From Eubacterium sp. (GTDB lineage Bacteria > Bacillota_A > Clostridia > Lachnospirales > Lachnospiraceae): DNA of 8,573 nucleotides. The notes beneath the pieces were generated by a model, which was not told the origin of the DNA, did no database searches, and worked only from the letters and a program-made list of their open reading frames with translations. This document shows, in pieces, positions 1-5,721 of the stretch; the stretch's first letter is position 1; every line of letters begins with the position of its first letter. The DNA is taken from assembly GCA_023663915.1 (NCBI GenBank), contig JAMPGN010000181.1, positions 1 to 8,573 on the forward strand, in the 5' to 3' direction. A program made the position numbers and the translations under genes.

Positions 1-44
1 ACCCCGGAGGGGTTATAACTAAACCCCCATTTGAAATGGGGGTT
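1..44. repeat. Two adjacent GC-rich inverted repeats upstream of the toxin-antitoxin module
   Basis: Two palindromes lie end to end. Positions 1-13 form ACCCC-GGA-GGGGT and may continue beyond the window edge. Positions 22-44 form a perfect 11-bp inverted repeat around a single G at 33 (AACCCCCATTT / AAATGGGGGTT). Between them, GTTATAAC (12-19) is itself an 8-bp palindrome and contains TATAAC, a possible -10 box whose -35 would lie outside the window. No T-run follows on the plus strand, so this is not a normal terminator for a gene upstream. On the minus strand only a weak TTTAGTT follows. AbrB-type antitoxins often repress their own promoter through palindromic operators, so an operator role is possible but is inference. 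A mobile-element end is another possibility. Confidence 0.55.
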
Positions 45-82
45 GCTAACTTAGATGTGTTGAGTGAAGGGAGATTGATTTT

Positions 83-358
83 ATGGAACTTGTAAAGGTT
101 ACATCAAAAGGACAGATTACAATACCAATAGAAATTAGAAAGAAATTGGGCATTAAGGAAGGAAGCAAGGTGCTTTTTCTGGAAGAGGCGGGAAGGATAT
201 ATCTAGCAAATTCCTCAATGGAAGCATTGCGAGAGGCGCAGTTAGCATTTGCTGGAGAAGCGGAGAGACTCGGATTAAAAACGGAAGAAGATGTTGTGGC
301 GATGATTAAGGAAATAAGAAATGAAAGAACGGGTGAAATGAATGCGCGTAATGATTGA
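83..358 (+). CDS. AbrB/MazE/SpoVT-fold antitoxin
   Basis: This 91-residue protein is a probable DNA-binding antitoxin. Residues 1-45 match the swapped-hairpin AbrB/SpoVT fold: VKVTSKGQITIPIEIRKKLGI followed by the G-S-K-V-LFLEEAGRIYL strand region. The rest, about residues 46-91, is a charged alpha-helical tail of the kind that usually wraps and inhibits the partner toxin. The ATG at 83 is preceded by GAAGGGAGA at 65-73, an acceptable ribosome binding site. The stop lies inside the PIN gene, which starts at 342, giving a 17-bp overlap and probable translational coupling. In known systems of this type the antitoxin binds both the toxin and its own promoter. The palindromes at 1-44 are candidate operators. 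The AT-rich composition differs from the pot genes and spoIVA, which hints at horizontal acquisition. Confidence 0.88.
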   Translation: MELVKVTSKGQITIPIEIRKKLGIKEGSKVLFLEEAGRIYLANSSMEALREAQLAFAGEAERLGLKTEEDVVAMIKEIRNERTGEMNARND

Positions 359-740
359 CACAAATATATTAGTTTCACTTTTAGTTTTTTCCAGTGAAAA
401 AATGAGTCAGATGATGGAATGCATTTTTGTAGAGCATCAGTTGGTAATTTCTTCATATGTTGTAGAAGAATTAAAACAAGTTGTAAAAAGAAAATTTCCT
501 AAAAAAATTGAAGTAGTAGATAGATTACTTTCTAAAATGAATTATGAGTATGTATATACACCGGATATACTTGATGAAACATTGTTTGCGATCAGAGATA
601 TAAAAGATTATCCGGTGCTTTATACAGCGATATTAGAAGATGTGGATATTCTTGTAACCGGAGATAAGGATTTTTCTGATATTGATATTGAAAAACCGGA
701 GATTCTTACTCCGATGGATTTTGTGGCAAAATATTGTTAG
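342..740 (+). CDS. PIN-domain toxin (putative ribonuclease)
   Basis: This 132-residue protein has the features of a PIN-domain toxin of the type annotated as 'putative toxin component, PIN family'. PIN nucleases use a cluster of acidic residues to hold Mg2+ or Mn2+ and cut RNA. The visible candidates are D6 in the opening MIDTNIL motif, E43 in VVEEL, D86 and D89 in IRDIKDYPVLYTAI, and D102, D108 and D110 in DILVTGDKDF. All the expected positions are filled, so the protein looks catalytically competent. The start at 342 is supported by GGGTGA at 331-336; an alternative ATG at 351 would remove only three residues. It overlaps the antitoxin gene by 17 bp, the usual arrangement for a two-gene module. 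Its RNA target cannot be read from the sequence. Confidence 0.88.
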   Translation: MRVMIDTNILVSLLVFSSEKMSQMMECIFVEHQLVISSYVVEELKQVVKRKFPKKIEVVDRLLSKMNYEYVYTPDILDETLFAIRDIKDYPVLYTAILEDVDILVTGDKDFSDIDIEKPEILTPMDFVAKYC

Positions 741-783
741 TGACATGAAAATTTTTTGATATCTGGTACAAAGAGGTGAGTCT

Positions 784-888
784 ATGACGATTGATGAAAT
801 TTTATCAATGGAAGAAGGGAGAGCGTTTCAAGTTTTAAACTGTAACGATTTTAAAATTATCAATATCTTTTATAGCACTCTGGTCTAA
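784..888 (+). CDS. Small ORF of 34 codons, possible remnant of a longer gene
   Basis: I do not recognise this product. It begins MTIDEILSMEEGRAFQVLNC and ends after 34 residues. The support is a strong ribosome binding site, AGAGGTGAG at 772-780, at good spacing to the ATG at 784, and a position 43 bp after the PIN stop on the same strand. It therefore could be a third gene of that AT-rich unit. The first half looks like the acidic-amphipathic start of an ordinary protein, while the last residues (KIINIFYSTLV) run into the converging potD end, with which it overlaps by 4 bp. A good translation signal on so short a frame suggests a gene cut off at a junction between the AT-rich module and the pot operon. 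It could also be a chance ORF. Confidence 0.35.
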   Translation: MTIDEILSMEEGRAFQVLNCNDFKIINIFYSTLV

Positions 889-1970
889 TACGCCTTCACT
901 TCCTTCCACAACTCATTATACAGTGCATCTCCCTCTTCCCCCAGATACACAAACGTCTCCAATCCCTCATACTTCGACAAATCCGGAAATGCGACCTCAG
1001 AGTTGCGGATCGCATCGTCCTCGATCAGCTCCCGCGCCGCTGTGTTAGGGGTAGAGTAGGTAATATATTCAAAATTTTTGAGCGCAATATCGTCTCTGCA
1101 CATAAAATCAATGAATTTCTCGGCATTTTCCGGGTTGGGCGCATTCTTTAAAATAACCCATGAGTCGATCCAGACATTGGTCCCTTCTTTGGGGATCACG
1201 TAAACGAGATCGGGATTTTCCTGCTGGGTATAGATTGCCTCACCGGAGTAAATGACACCGATCGCCGCTTCGCCGCCGATCATTTTATCGCGCACCTGAT
1301 CTACCACATACGCCTGAACGAGAGGCTTCTGTTCAATCAGAGAGTTCATGGCGGCTGTCAGTTCATCTGTATCCAAAGTATTCATGGAAAAACCGTTTAA
1401 TTTCTCGGCAACCATAAAAGCGTCCCGCACGGAATCCTGCATCAGAATATTATCCGCGTATTTTTCATCCCAGAGCTGTGCCCAGCTTGTAATGGGTTCG
1501 TCAACCATCGTTTTGTTATAGAGAATCCCCACGGTTCCCCAACAATACGGAATAGAATACTTATTTTCGGGATCAAACTCTCTCGACTGCGCATAGTACT
1601 GCGCACCGATATTCAATTTGGCATTGGGAATATTGTCAAAATTAATTTCAGCAAGCATGTCATTCTGAATCATTCTACTAATCATATAATCGGATGGACA
1701 GGCAATGTCGTAAGCAACAGCGCCGGATTCCACTTTGGGATACATGCTTTCATTGGTTTCATATTCATCGTAAATGACTTTAATTCCCGTTTCTTCCTCA
1801 AACAGGTCGAGGGTTTCGGGATCGACATATTCGCCCCAGTTATAGACGATGACCTGTCCGTTTGGATCTGCTTCGGGTGAGCCGCATCCGGTTAAAACCG
1901 GCACAAGAAGCAGAATAAATATAAAGAATATAGAAACTATGTTGTTGGTTCTTGTTTTCATAGGAATCAT
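885..1970 (-). CDS. potD: Polyamine ABC transporter substrate-binding lipoprotein PotD
   Basis: This 361-residue protein is the extracellular capture component for spermidine/putrescine. Residues 4-28 form a lipoprotein signal peptide: basic MKTRTNN, a hydrophobic stretch, then lipobox LTGC with C29 as the lipidated residue. The mature part is a type-II periplasmic-binding fold. Aligned by eye to E. coli PotD from memory, several ligand contacts are kept: W45 and Y48 (NWGEY), S93 and Y95 (PSDY), W267 and D269 (VWIDS) and Y305 (TYSTPN). Two differ conservatively: Asp183 where E. coli has Glu, and Tyr241 where E. coli has Trp. It is the last gene of the block, 11 bp after potC. The ribosome binding site AGAAAGG lies only 3 nt before the ATG at 1970, so the in-frame ATG at 1961 (MKTRT) may be the real start. 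No clear terminator follows. Confidence 0.93.
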   Translation of the reverse strand: MIPMKTRTNNIVSIFFIFILLLVPVLTGCGSPEADPNGQVIVYNWGEYVDPETLDLFEEETGIKVIYDEYETNESMYPKVESGAVAYDIACPSDYMISRMIQNDMLAEINFDNIPNAKLNIGAQYYAQSREFDPENKYSIPYCWGTVGILYNKTMVDEPITSWAQLWDEKYADNILMQDSVRDAFMVAEKLNGFSMNTLDTDELTAAMNSLIEQKPLVQAYVVDQVRDKMIGGEAAIGVIYSGEAIYTQQENPDLVYVIPKEGTNVWIDSWVILKNAPNPENAEKFIDFMCRDDIALKNFEYITYSTPNTAARELIEDDAIRNSEVAFPDLSKYEGLETFVYLGEEGDALYNELWKEVKAY

Positions 1971-1981
1971 ATACCTTTCTC

Positions 1982-2767
1982 TTAATTGTCGCTGCCAAGC
2001 GACGATTTTTTCTCCGGAGACAAATTAATCAACAACAGCAGCACCAGCACTGTCACAAAAATCAGCGTCGAGAGGGCATACATTTCGGGTTTGATTCCTT
2101 TTTTGACTTCGGTGTAGATCTTGGTTGAAAGGGTATCCACGCCAACGCCCTTCGTAAAGTGCGTGATGATAAAATCATCCAAAGACATCGTAAACGCCAT
2201 AAGAAATCCAGATAGGATACCGGGTAACAGGTCGGGCAGTACGATCTTAAAAAAAGCGGTCATATGGGATGCGCCAAGATCCAACGCCGCTTCATAAGTG
2301 CTAGGATTGAGCTGTTTCATTCGTGGCATAACGCTCAAAATCACGTAGGGGATATTAAACGTGATATGCGATAGTAGAATCGTGCCGATCCCGAACTTGA
2401 TCCCCAGACTGATATAGAGCAGCATCAGAGAGATACCGGTCACAATCTCCGCATTCAGCATGGGAATATTCGTGATCCCCATCAGAATGGATTTTGCCCT
2501 GCGTTTCATTCCGCTCATGGCGATGCAAGCGATTGTTCCAATCATCGTAGCGGCGAGAGCGGAGAGCACGGCAATCAATAGTGTATTTAACAATGCAGAC
2601 AGAATTTCGTCGTTATGTAAAAGCCGTGCATACCATTTGAAAGTAAACCCGCCCCATTTCGCCCGCGTCTTGCTGGCATTGAAGGACAACACCATGAGCG
2701 TGCCGATCGGCGCATACAAAAAGAGAACGATGAGGGCGATATAGATTTTTTTGAGCGCGGTTTTCAT
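1982..2767 (-). CDS. potC: Polyamine ABC transporter permease PotC
   Basis: This 261-residue inner-membrane permease is one half of the polyamine channel. Hydrophobic segments are visible at about residues 8-29, 56-84, 93-120, 124-148, 180-200 and 229-249, consistent with the six-helix MetI-type fold. The cytoplasmic EAA loop that docks on the ATPase is clear: EAALDLGASHMTAFFKIVLP at residues 159-178. The C-terminus is polar and ends in the cytoplasm. Its ATG overlaps the potB stop in an ATGA (2764-2767), so translation is probably coupled; a GGGAGGG ribosome binding site also lies just upstream. The gene order potA-potB-potC-potD and the EAA sequence distinguish it from the partner permease PotB. 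Confidence 0.93.
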   Translation of the reverse strand: MKTALKKIYIALIVLFLYAPIGTLMVLSFNASKTRAKWGGFTFKWYARLLHNDEILSALLNTLLIAVLSALAATMIGTIACIAMSGMKRRAKSILMGITNIPMLNAEIVTGISLMLLYISLGIKFGIGTILLSHITFNIPYVILSVMPRMKQLNPSTYEAALDLGASHMTAFFKIVLPDLLPGILSGFLMAFTMSLDDFIITHFTKGVGVDTLSTKIYTEVKKGIKPEMYALSTLIFVTVLVLLLLINLSPEKKSSLGSDN

Positions 2768-3582
2768 AGCATGGAACCCTCCCCGTCTTTATCGAAAATA
2801 GCAGACAGCGCCATATTGATGAGAATAAAGATCATCAGTACGATGGACAGACCGCTGCCAAGGTGCCAGTTGGATGTTCTCGTAAATTCCTGTTCGATCA
2901 CGTCACCGATCAGCAGAAGTTTACTACCGCCGAGCAGTGCGCTGATGACGAAAGTGGTCAGCGCAGGGACAAACACCATCGTGATACCGCTGATAATGCC
3001 TGGCACGGAAAGCGGGAGTATGATGCGGAAAAAAGTGTATACATTGCCGGCACCTAAATCATGGGCGGCATTGATTACATTTTTGTCGATTTTCGACAGG
3101 GCATTGTATAGCGGCAGGATCATAAAAGGCAGGAAATTGTACACCATGCCGAGTACGATCGCCGCAGGGGTGTTGATAATCTTCAAAGCTGGCAGATGAA
3201 AAAAGGTGAGCACGTTGTTGATGACTCCGTTTTTCTCCAACAAGGTCTGCCAAGCCAGCGTGCGGAGCAGAAAGTTCATCCACATAGGCAGGATAAAGAT
3301 CAAGATAATAAAATTGTGCTGGTTTGTCTTCCTATTTGCCAGAATCATGGCGAGAGGATAGGCAAGCAGAAAACAGACCAGCGTATTCACCAAGGAGAGC
3401 AGGATGGAAAGGCGCAGAGCCTTAGCGTGTCCTGTTGTCGTGATTGCGATGATATTTTCCAGCGTGAAAGCGCCGGTCTTGTCCGTCAGTCCATAATAGA
3501 GAATCATGCCAAGCGGAATGATGATAAAAACGACTGACCATAGTATATACGGCGTAGATAGCCACTTGTTCTTAGATGTCAA
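2764..3582 (-). CDS. potB: Polyamine ABC transporter permease PotB (TTG start)
   Basis: This 272-residue permease pairs with PotC to form the membrane channel. Hydrophobic segments are visible at about residues 11-31, 57-82, 89-110, 140-160, 186-216 and 243-263. The EAA-type loop is NAAHDLGAGNVYTFFRIILP at residues 171-190, with Asn in place of the usual Glu at the first position. The start is a TTG (3580-3582), which I accept because AGGAGG sits 9 nt upstream and the N-terminus MTSKNKWLSTPYILW fits the family. That ribosome binding site and the start lie inside the end of potA, giving an 11-bp overlap. The stop overlaps potC by 4 bp. These overlaps argue for one transcript and coordinated subunit amounts. 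Confidence 0.93.
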   Translation of the reverse strand: MTSKNKWLSTPYILWSVVFIIIPLGMILYYGLTDKTGAFTLENIIAITTTGHAKALRLSILLSLVNTLVCFLLAYPLAMILANRKTNQHNFIILIFILPMWMNFLLRTLAWQTLLEKNGVINNVLTFFHLPALKIINTPAAIVLGMVYNFLPFMILPLYNALSKIDKNVINAAHDLGAGNVYTFFRIILPLSVPGIISGITMVFVPALTTFVISALLGGSKLLLIGDVIEQEFTRTSNWHLGSGLSIVLMIFILINMALSAIFDKDGEGSML

Positions 3583-4645
3583 TTATCACAGCCTCCTCAT
3601 CTTCGGATTCGGGTTTATTCATAATCTGGATATTAAAGGGATCGACCTTAATACCGACCGCCTGACCTACCGGGTGCATGGCGGTGGAGTGCACAAGCCA
3701 CTCGAAGCCTCCCGCCACGACTTCCATCTCATAATGCACGCCTTTGAAGATCAGATGGCTCACAACACCTTCGATTACGCCGTCTTTTGGGGCGGTGAGT
3801 TCTACGTCTTCCGGACGTATGACGACATCGACGGGCTTGTTGTGTCCGAATCCCGTATCCACGCAGGCAAAACGAGTGCCTAAAATGCTCACCAGCTTAT
3901 CCTCGATCATGATTGCGGGAATAATGTTGCTATCACCGATAAAGTCAGCGACAAAAGCATTTTCCGGTTCATTGTAGATCGATTCCGGGGAGCCGATCTG
4001 TTGGATATATCCCTGGTTCATGACCACAATCTTGTCGGACATGGTAAGCGCTTCTTCCTGGTCGTGAGTGACATAGACGAAGGTGATGCCAAGTTCATTT
4101 TTCATACGGATCAGTTCGTACTGCATTTCCTGACGGAGTTTTAAGTCGAGCGCGCCCAACGGCTCATCGAGCAGGAGTAAGCGCGGTTCGTTGACGATGG
4201 CGCGGGCGATGGCGATACGCTGCTGCTGACCGCCGCTTAGGGAATCCGGCATACGGTTCTCGTAGCCGTCCAGATTTACTAATTTTAATGCATAACGAAT
4301 TTTATCATTTATGTAGCTTTTGCTCTTTTTCTTGATTTTAAGACCGAAGGCAATGTTCTCCGCGATCGTCATATGGGTAAAAAGGGCGTACTTCTGGAAA
4401 ACTGTGTTGAGCGGTCGTTTGTTCGGGGGAACTTCGGTGATATCCTGTCCGTCAAAAATGACTTTACCGCTGTCCGGCATAGTGAAACCACCCAAGATGC
4501 GCAGGGTAGTCGTCTTGCCGCATCCACTTGGACCGAGCAAGGTCACAAATTCATTTTCGTGTATCGTAAGATCGAGTTCATCTAATACCATCTGCCCGTC
4601 AAAAGACTTGGAGATATTGTTTAAGTGTATCAATTCCTTAGACAT
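3572..4645 (-). CDS. potA: Polyamine ABC transporter ATP-binding protein PotA
   Basis: This 357-residue ATPase powers the PotBC channel from the cytoplasmic side. The nucleotide-binding domain is complete: Walker A GPSGCGKTT at residues 38-46, Q-loop Gln84 (VFQKYALF), signature LSGGQ at 136-140, Walker B LLLLDEP at 156-162 with Glu161 as catalytic base, D-loop GALD and switch histidine H194 (YVTHDQ). The C-terminal third, from about residue 240, is the TOBE-type regulatory domain, with VVIRPEDVEL at 274-283. Length and order are normal for PotA/PotG-type subunits. The ribosome binding site GGAGGG lies 7 nt before the ATG. A 125-bp gap separates it from the regulator gene upstream. I see no convincing terminator or promoter in that gap, so co-transcription with the regulator is likely. 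Confidence 0.95.
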   Translation of the reverse strand: MSKELIHLNNISKSFDGQMVLDELDLTIHENEFVTLLGPSGCGKTTTLRILGGFTMPDSGKVIFDGQDITEVPPNKRPLNTVFQKYALFTHMTIAENIAFGLKIKKKSKSYINDKIRYALKLVNLDGYENRMPDSLSGGQQQRIAIARAIVNEPRLLLLDEPLGALDLKLRQEMQYELIRMKNELGITFVYVTHDQEEALTMSDKIVVMNQGYIQQIGSPESIYNEPENAFVADFIGDSNIIPAIMIEDKLVSILGTRFACVDTGFGHNKPVDVVIRPEDVELTAPKDGVIEGVVSHLIFKGVHYEMEVVAGGFEWLVHSTAMHPVGQAVGIKVDPFNIQIMNKPESEDEEAVIIDI

Positions 4646-4770
4646 GTGCAGTCCCTCCGTTGAAACATTCTGCCTAACTTGCGGGCAGGGATAAAAGGAA
4701 ACGTGAAGGCATCCGGACTGTTCTAATAAAAGGGCGGTGCGGTGTCTCTTTTAATATTTTATACTGCGGA

Positions 4771-5331
4771 TTAAAAGTTCGGCGGCGTGCTGACCCACAG
4801 AAACACCGCGCCATTTTTGCCATTTGCCTTGATGTAGTGTTCCGAGTCGGGAGTGTAGTAGAAAGCGTTGCCTTTCTTTGCCTTCATACTGCGTTTCCCG
4901 ATGACGATCGTCACGGAGCCGGAAAGGACATAGCCGAACTCCTCACCTTCATGGGGCTGGTCGGGATAAGTGGAGCCGCCGGGTTCTAGCGTGACGCGGA
5001 TCGGTTCCATCATGTTCTTCAGGGCATTCGGGATAATCCACTCGATTTTATTGTGAAGCTCTAAGTCTGTCTTTTCAAAAAAATCCTCTTCGGAAAAGAC
5101 GATCTGTTCGTCGTCCGCATCGTCAAAAAATTCTTTTAAGTTTGTACCGAGGCACTGCAGGATATCCACTAAGGTAGCAATGGAAGGGGAAGTCAAATCA
5201 TTTTCCAACTGGCTGATAAAGCCTTTGGATAGCTCGCAGCGATCCGCGAGTTCTTCCTGTGTCAATCCCTTCCGGTTGCGCAGTTCCTTGATCTTGTTGC
5301 CGATTTCTACACGGGTTGAATTATTGTCCAT
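4771..5331 (-). CDS. XRE-family regulator with C-terminal cupin domain
   Basis: This 186-residue protein is a transcription factor, probably controlling the pot genes and itself. Residues about 9-65 are a helix-turn-helix of the XRE/Cro type (IGNKIKELRNRKGLTQEELADRCELSKGFISQLE). An acidic linker (FFDDADDEQ) leads to a cupin sensor domain at about residues 108-183, containing PHEGEEFGYVLSGSV and PDSEHYIKA. H127, E131 and H165 are candidate ligand or metal residues. The second His of the classical HxH motif is Gly129 here, so metal binding is uncertain. The architecture resembles PuuR-type polyamine regulators, and position upstream of potABCD supports a polyamine role, but the ligand is inferred. 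The ATG at 5331 has only a weak Shine-Dalgarno sequence. A strong promoter lies about 180 bases upstream. Confidence 0.9.
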   Translation of the reverse strand: MDNNSTRVEIGNKIKELRNRKGLTQEELADRCELSKGFISQLENDLTSPSIATLVDILQCLGTNLKEFFDDADDEQIVFSEEDFFEKTDLELHNKIEWIIPNALKNMMEPIRVTLEPGGSTYPDQPHEGEEFGYVLSGSVTIVIGKRSMKAKKGNAFYYTPDSEHYIKANGKNGAVFLWVSTPPNF

Positions 5332-5371
5332 AAATGATCTTCATTCTTTCTTAGGTTAATTATTATAGGAT

Positions 5372-5445
5372 GATGTCAAAAGCTCTTTCGATAAACTTTT
5401 TGTGCAATCTGCCTTCACAACTTATACGATAGAACTTTTGGCATC
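5372..5445 (-). repeat. 74-nt imperfect hairpin in the regulator leader
   Basis: The arms 5372-5390 and 5427-5445 pair over 19 positions with 16 Watson-Crick pairs, one T-G wobble and two mismatches. A few further pairs lie inside. The loop side contains TTTGTGCAATCTGCC. On the minus strand it falls within the predicted 5' untranslated region of the regulator/pot transcript, about 40 bases before the start codon. No T-run follows in the direction of transcription, so it is not an ordinary terminator. Positions 5394-5440 recur near the window's end at 8416-8462, so the hairpin is at least partly built from a dispersed repeat. Confidence 0.7.
5394..5440 (-). repeat. Dispersed 47-bp repeat, copy 1
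   Basis: Read on the minus strand, these 47 bases match the plus strand at 8416-8462 at 44 of 47 positions without gaps, including a shared GCAGATTGCACAAAAAG. This copy forms one arm plus the loop of the hairpin at 5372-5445. The two copies are in opposite orientation in the window, about 3 kb apart. Neither encodes a protein. Confidence 0.9.
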
Positions 5446-5482
5446 TGAAACGTTATAGGAAATCAGTGACAATAAACATAAA

Positions 5483-5499
5483 GTTTACTAAAACTAAAC
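5483..5499. promoter_or_regulatory. Short inverted repeat just downstream of the regulator promoter, possible operator
   Basis: GTTTA at 5483-5487 and TAAAC at 5495-5499 form a 5-bp inverted repeat with a 7-bp spacer. It would fall at about +8 to +25 of the predicted regulator transcript, a position where a bound repressor could block initiation or escape. It is a candidate binding site for the XRE-cupin protein itself, by inference only; the arms are short and the region is AT-rich, so chance is a real alternative. Confidence 0.25.
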
Positions 5500-5513
5500 A
5501 AACGTTGAGACCC

Positions 5514-5541
5514 ATTATACCGTAAAGTGACCGTATGTCAA
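5514..5541 (-). promoter_or_regulatory. Consensus sigma-A promoter for the regulator/pot operon
   Basis: On the minus strand, TTGACA (5536-5541) and TATAAT (5514-5519) match the sigma-A consensus perfectly, with a 16-bp spacer. Transcription should begin near 5507, giving a leader of about 175 bases before the regulator start at 5331. The spacer contains two direct copies of TACGG on the minus strand, six bases apart, which could be a regulator site. An AT-rich stretch just upstream may act as an UP element. A perfect promoter usually implies strong expression unless repressed, which fits an autoregulated repressor. Confidence 0.85.
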
Positions 5542-5591
5542 TGCCATTTAGAAAAATAAAAGCAAAATGAGAGTATTTTTTAGGAAAAAGA

Positions 5592-5620
5592 TTAACAAAG
5601 CCCCTAATTTGTGATAGAAT
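5592..5620 (+). promoter_or_regulatory. Sigma-A promoter for the lactonase-family gene
   Basis: TTAACA (5592-5597) and TAGAAT (5615-5620) each differ from the sigma-A consensus by one base and are separated by exactly 17 bases. Transcription should start near 5627, about 95 bases before the gene. The -35 box is about 50 bases from the -35 of the divergent regulator promoter. Confidence 0.7.
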
Positions 5621-5721
5621 CATGCTAGTACAATGGAAATGAATTGTTGACTTACATGTTGATTCAAATGTCAGCTAAGTTATGAAAAGATTGTAAGAAT
5701 CAGGAAAGGTATGGTTTCGAT

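Larger units (their letters stand above)
5332..5721. other. Divergent non-coding control region
   Basis: No gene is visible in these 390 bases. Going left to right, the region holds the leader of the regulator transcript with a 74-nt imperfect hairpin (5372-5445), a short inverted repeat GTTTA-N7-TAAAC at 5483-5499, and a minus-strand sigma-A promoter (5514-5541). Next come an AT-rich spacer of about 50 bases, a plus-strand sigma-A promoter (5592-5620) and a leader of roughly 95 bases ahead of the lactonase gene. The two promoters point away from each other, so a regulator bound between or over them could affect both transcription units. Confidence 0.8.

Noticed and set aside
46..456. Minus-strand ORF of 136 codons across the toxin-antitoxin genes
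   Set aside because: It is antisense to two well-supported overlapping genes, shows no domain and has no clear ribosome binding site.
781..890. Shared terminator between the converging toxin-antitoxin and potD ends
   Set aside because: Only short AT-only palindromes such as ATTTTAAAAT are present, with no GC stem followed by a T-run.
2460..3883. Several ORFs (up to 142 codons) on both strands inside potA, potB and potC
   Set aside because: They overlap genes with clear transporter motifs, have low-complexity or unusual composition and show no recognisable domain; they are frame shadows.
4646..4770. Possible terminator or separate promoter between the regulator and potA
   Set aside because: The only stem seen is 5 bp with a 9-nt loop and no T-run, and no -35/-10 pair is properly spaced, so the gap was treated as part of one operon.
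5362..5379. Second TTGACA/TATAAT pair on the minus strand close to the regulator start
   Set aside because: Both hexamers are present but only 6 bases apart, far too close for sigma-A; the correctly spaced promoter is at 5514-5541.
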